From: Saltatorellus ferox
GTDB lineage: Bacteria > Planctomycetota > UBA1135 > GCA-002686595
NCBI GenBank assembly: GCA_007751475.1
Contig: CP036434.1
Location: forward strand, 1,674,001-1,738,000
DNA: 64,000 bases
Direction: 5' to 3'
Shown: piece after piece, positions 62,111 through 64,000 of the stretch
Layout of the letters: each line of letters opens with the position of its first letter
Numbering within the stretch: the stretch's first letter is position 1
Position numbers and translations under genes: made by a program
The notes under the pieces: model-generated
Database searches by the model: none
The model's input: the letters and a program-made list of their open reading frames with translations, nothing else
What the model was told of the DNA's origin: nothing

Positions 62111-64000
62111 GCCAGGCCCTCATGGAGAAGCCGAGGACCGGGGCGGCACTGCCGCCAGCCGCTCCGCTCGAGATGCCCGTGCGTTCCCTTGGGACGGGAC
62201 GGTCCGATCTTTCGGGCCCTCCCTCGGGGAAGCGGGAACGCGCCTCGCTGCGAGAGCGCGCGGGCCGATGGCTGACCTTCGGTGGATCGGCGGCGCTGAC
62301 CCTGTATGCGACGGTCGAGATGGCGCTGGCGGTGTCGTCGGGCGAGGTGGGCGTGGGGCAGGTGTTGCTCACCTTGCTCTTCTCGCTGACGTTCGGCTGG
62401 ATCGCGTACTCCAGCGCGGGGGCGCTGGCGGGCCTCTTCTTCTATCGCAGGCGCGGCGTGCCCGCGAGCGGTCCGCTGCTGGGCCGAACGGCGCTGGTGA
62501 TGCCCGTCTACAACGAGGACCCTGCCGGTCCGATGGCGGCACTCTTCGCCATGGCGAAGGGACTGGAGCGGCTCGGCCTCGCCGGCCGCTTCGAGCTCTT
62601 CATCGCCTCGGATACGAACCGCGCCGACGCGTGGACCCGTGAGACGGCGGCGGTGGCTGAGCTGCGTGAGGCGCTGGACGACGTGATGCCTGTGTGGTAT
62701 CGCCGTCGCCATCGCAACGTGGCGCGGAAGTCCGGCAACGTCGAGGACTTCGTCAAACGCTTCGGCGGGCGCTACGACGCCATGGTCATGCTCGATGCCG
62801 ACAGCGTGATGTCGCCGGAGACGCTCGTGGCCCTCAGTCGCGCGATGGAGGCCGATCCGCAGCTCGGCCTACTGCAAACGGTCCCGCGGCTCGCCGGTGC
62901 CAGAGGGCTTCTTCCTCGACTTCAGCAGTTCGCGAGCGCCACCTATGGCCCCGCGATCTCGCGGGGCGTCGCCACCTGGCAGGGGCCTGACGGCAACTAC
63001 TGGGGTCACAACGCCATCATTCGACTGTCGGCTTTCGCGGACGCGTGCGGCCTCCCCGAGCTTCGCGGGCGCAAGCCCTTCGGAGGCCCGATCCTGAGTC
63101 ATGATTTCGCCGAGGCCGCGTGGATGCGGCGCGCCGGCTGGAGCGTGCGGATGGATCCTGAGCTGGACGGCAGCTACGAGGACGGTCCGCCGACGTTGCT
63201 CGATCTCAGCCAGCGCGATCGTCGCTGGATGCAGGGCAACCTTCAGCACGCGGGCATCGTGGGAGCGCGTGGGCTCTCCGGCGTCAGCCGAGCGCATCTG
63301 CTCGGGGGCATCGCGGGCTACCTCATGTCGCCGCTCTGGCTGGCGCTCATGGTCGTCGGAGCGATCGTCGCCGTGCAGGCTTCGTTCGCCGAGCCGGTCT
63401 ACTTTACCGAGCCGTTCCAGCTGACGCCGACGTGGCCGAAGTTCGACTCCGAGCGGATGTTCGCGCTGTTCTGGCTATCGATCGGCGTGCTGTTGCTCCC
63501 GAAAGCGATCGGGCTCATGTCAGCCGCAATCGCCGAAGGCCGCCGAGGAGGTTCCATCCCGCGGCTCCTGTTCGGCGCATTCATCGAACTCTTCGCGTCG
63601 GCGCTCTATGCGCCGGTGTGTATGGCGATGCAGACCCGCCAGGTCCTCGAGGTCCTGATGGGCCGGGATTCAGGCTGGAACGTTCAGACGCGGGAGGGAG
63701 CCTCGACGCCATGGAGCGTCTGCCTCCAGCGGCATGCGCTGCAAACCCTCATCGGCGTGATGGCGGCGATCCTGACGTTCCACTTCCTGTTCGAGCTACT
63801 CGGCTGGGTGGCGCCGACGCTCGCGGGGCTCATCGTGGCCGTGCCGATCTCTCGCTGGAGCGGAAGCCTCCGCGCGGGCACCTGGCTGCGCGAGCGGGGT
63901 CTCTTGATGACGCCGGAGGAGCGGGATCCGCCCGCAATCCTCCTCGAGCGAAACGCGGCCATCCCGCGATTCGCCCGTGCCTGTTGCGTCCCGGGCGGCC
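62107..64000 (+). CDS. opgH: Glucan glucosyltransferase OpgH/MdoH, 3' end outside window
   Basis: Open from the ATG at 62107 to the window edge (about 630 codons, no stop). The family GT2 core is intact: LVMPVYNEDP, LFIASDTN, VMLDADSVM, GNYWGHNAIIR, GGPILSHDFAEAAWMRRAGW and QRDRRWMQGNLQH. Two N-terminal membrane helices and several C-terminal ones (AHLLGGIAGYLMSPLWLALM, LFWLSIGVLLLPKAIGLM) are present. It links glucose from UDP-glucose into a beta-1,2 backbone and passes it across the inner membrane. The full family length is about 700-850 residues, so only the tail is missing. Confidence 0.92.
   Translation, partial: MSQALMEKPRTGAALPPAAPLEMPVRSLGTGRSDLSGPPSGKRERASLRERAGRWLTFGGSAALTLYATVEMALAVSSGEVGVGQVLLTLLFSLTFGWIAYSSAGALAGLFFYRRRGVPASGPLLGRTALVMPVYNEDPAGPMAALFAMAKGLERLGLAGRFELFIASDTNRADAWTRETAAVAELREALDDVMPVWYRRRHRNVARKSGNVEDFVKRFGGRYDAMVMLDADSVMSPETLVALSRAMEADPQLGLLQTVPRLAGARGLLPRLQQFASATYGPAISRGVATWQGPDGNYWGHNAIIRLSAFADACGLPELRGRKPFGGPILSHDFAEAAWMRRAGWSVRMDPELDGSYEDGPPTLLDLSQRDRRWMQGNLQHAGIVGARGLSGVSRAHLLGGIAGYLMSPLWLALMVVGAIVAVQASFAEPVYFTEPFQLTPTWPKFDSERMFALFWLSIGVLLLPKAIGLMSAAIAEGRRGGSIPRLLFGAFIELFASALYAPVCMAMQTRQVLEVLMGRDSGWNVQTREGASTPWSVCLQRHALQTLIGVMAAILTFHFLFELLGWVAPTLAGLIVAVPISRWSGSLRAGTWLRERGLLMTPEERDPPAILLERNAAIPRFARACCVPGG

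Noticed and set aside
1..64000. CRISPR array, prophage or complete insertion sequence.
   Set aside because: No regularly spaced direct repeats, phage structural genes or transposase were seen on either strand.

Overview
The window is GC-rich and densely coded. It has no rRNA, no convincing tRNA, no CRISPR array and no transposase gene. The cell is Gram-negative in plan: it encodes lipoproteins, a tripartite RND pump with an outer-membrane factor, an outer-membrane beta-barrel and opgGH. Three things resemble Planctomycetota, probably aquatic or marine: many large secreted FG-GAP, beta-helix and propeller proteins, an ECF sigma factor with a large envelope tail, and a SulP-carbonic anhydrase fusion. 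That placement is an inference from gene content; no marker gene for phylogeny was tested.

Layout. 1-581 is the end of a DegT-type aminotransferase. 653-11521 holds secreted proteins (a beta-helix protein, a lipocalin-like protein between inverted repeats, two FG-GAP proteins) and a small membrane-anchored protein, with two related inverted-repeat elements at 2739-2904 and 10926-11092. 11793-14093 is a SulP bicarbonate-type transporter fused to a beta-carbonic anhydrase. 14108-16936 is an 11-haem lipoprotein. 17148-21433 holds a secreted protein, asparagine synthetase and a membrane helix-hairpin-helix protein.

21536-28466 is the most striking part. It is a tight four-gene minus-strand operon encoding a membrane ferredoxin/flavoprotein/cytochrome b hybrid, a 23-haem cytochrome, an outer-membrane-type beta-barrel and a 7-haem cytochrome. 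Together they look like a route for electrons from a cytoplasmic or quinone donor across the whole envelope, or the reverse.

28657-43416 is mixed: a lipoprotein, a secreted propeller-like protein, a GluR0-like glutamate-gated channel, a TerB-like protein, a DUF819 transporter, a TIM-barrel/nucleotidyltransferase pair, a spondin/CHRD protein, and an arginyl-tRNA synthetase with an inserted PheT/EMAP-like tRNA-binding domain. 43657-49670 holds three secreted proteins that, with the one at 29613-30818, share a C-terminal domain I cannot name, plus a lactonase-type propeller. 49848-52439 is an ECF sigma factor fused to a membrane helix and a large extracytoplasmic region. 52598-59009 is a marR-OMF-MFP-RND efflux operon. 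59202-59909 is a DUF2959-like lipoprotein. A third CTAG-bounded inverted-repeat element lies at 60235-60450. 60587 to the window edge is opgG-opgH (opgH truncated), for periplasmic glucan synthesis.
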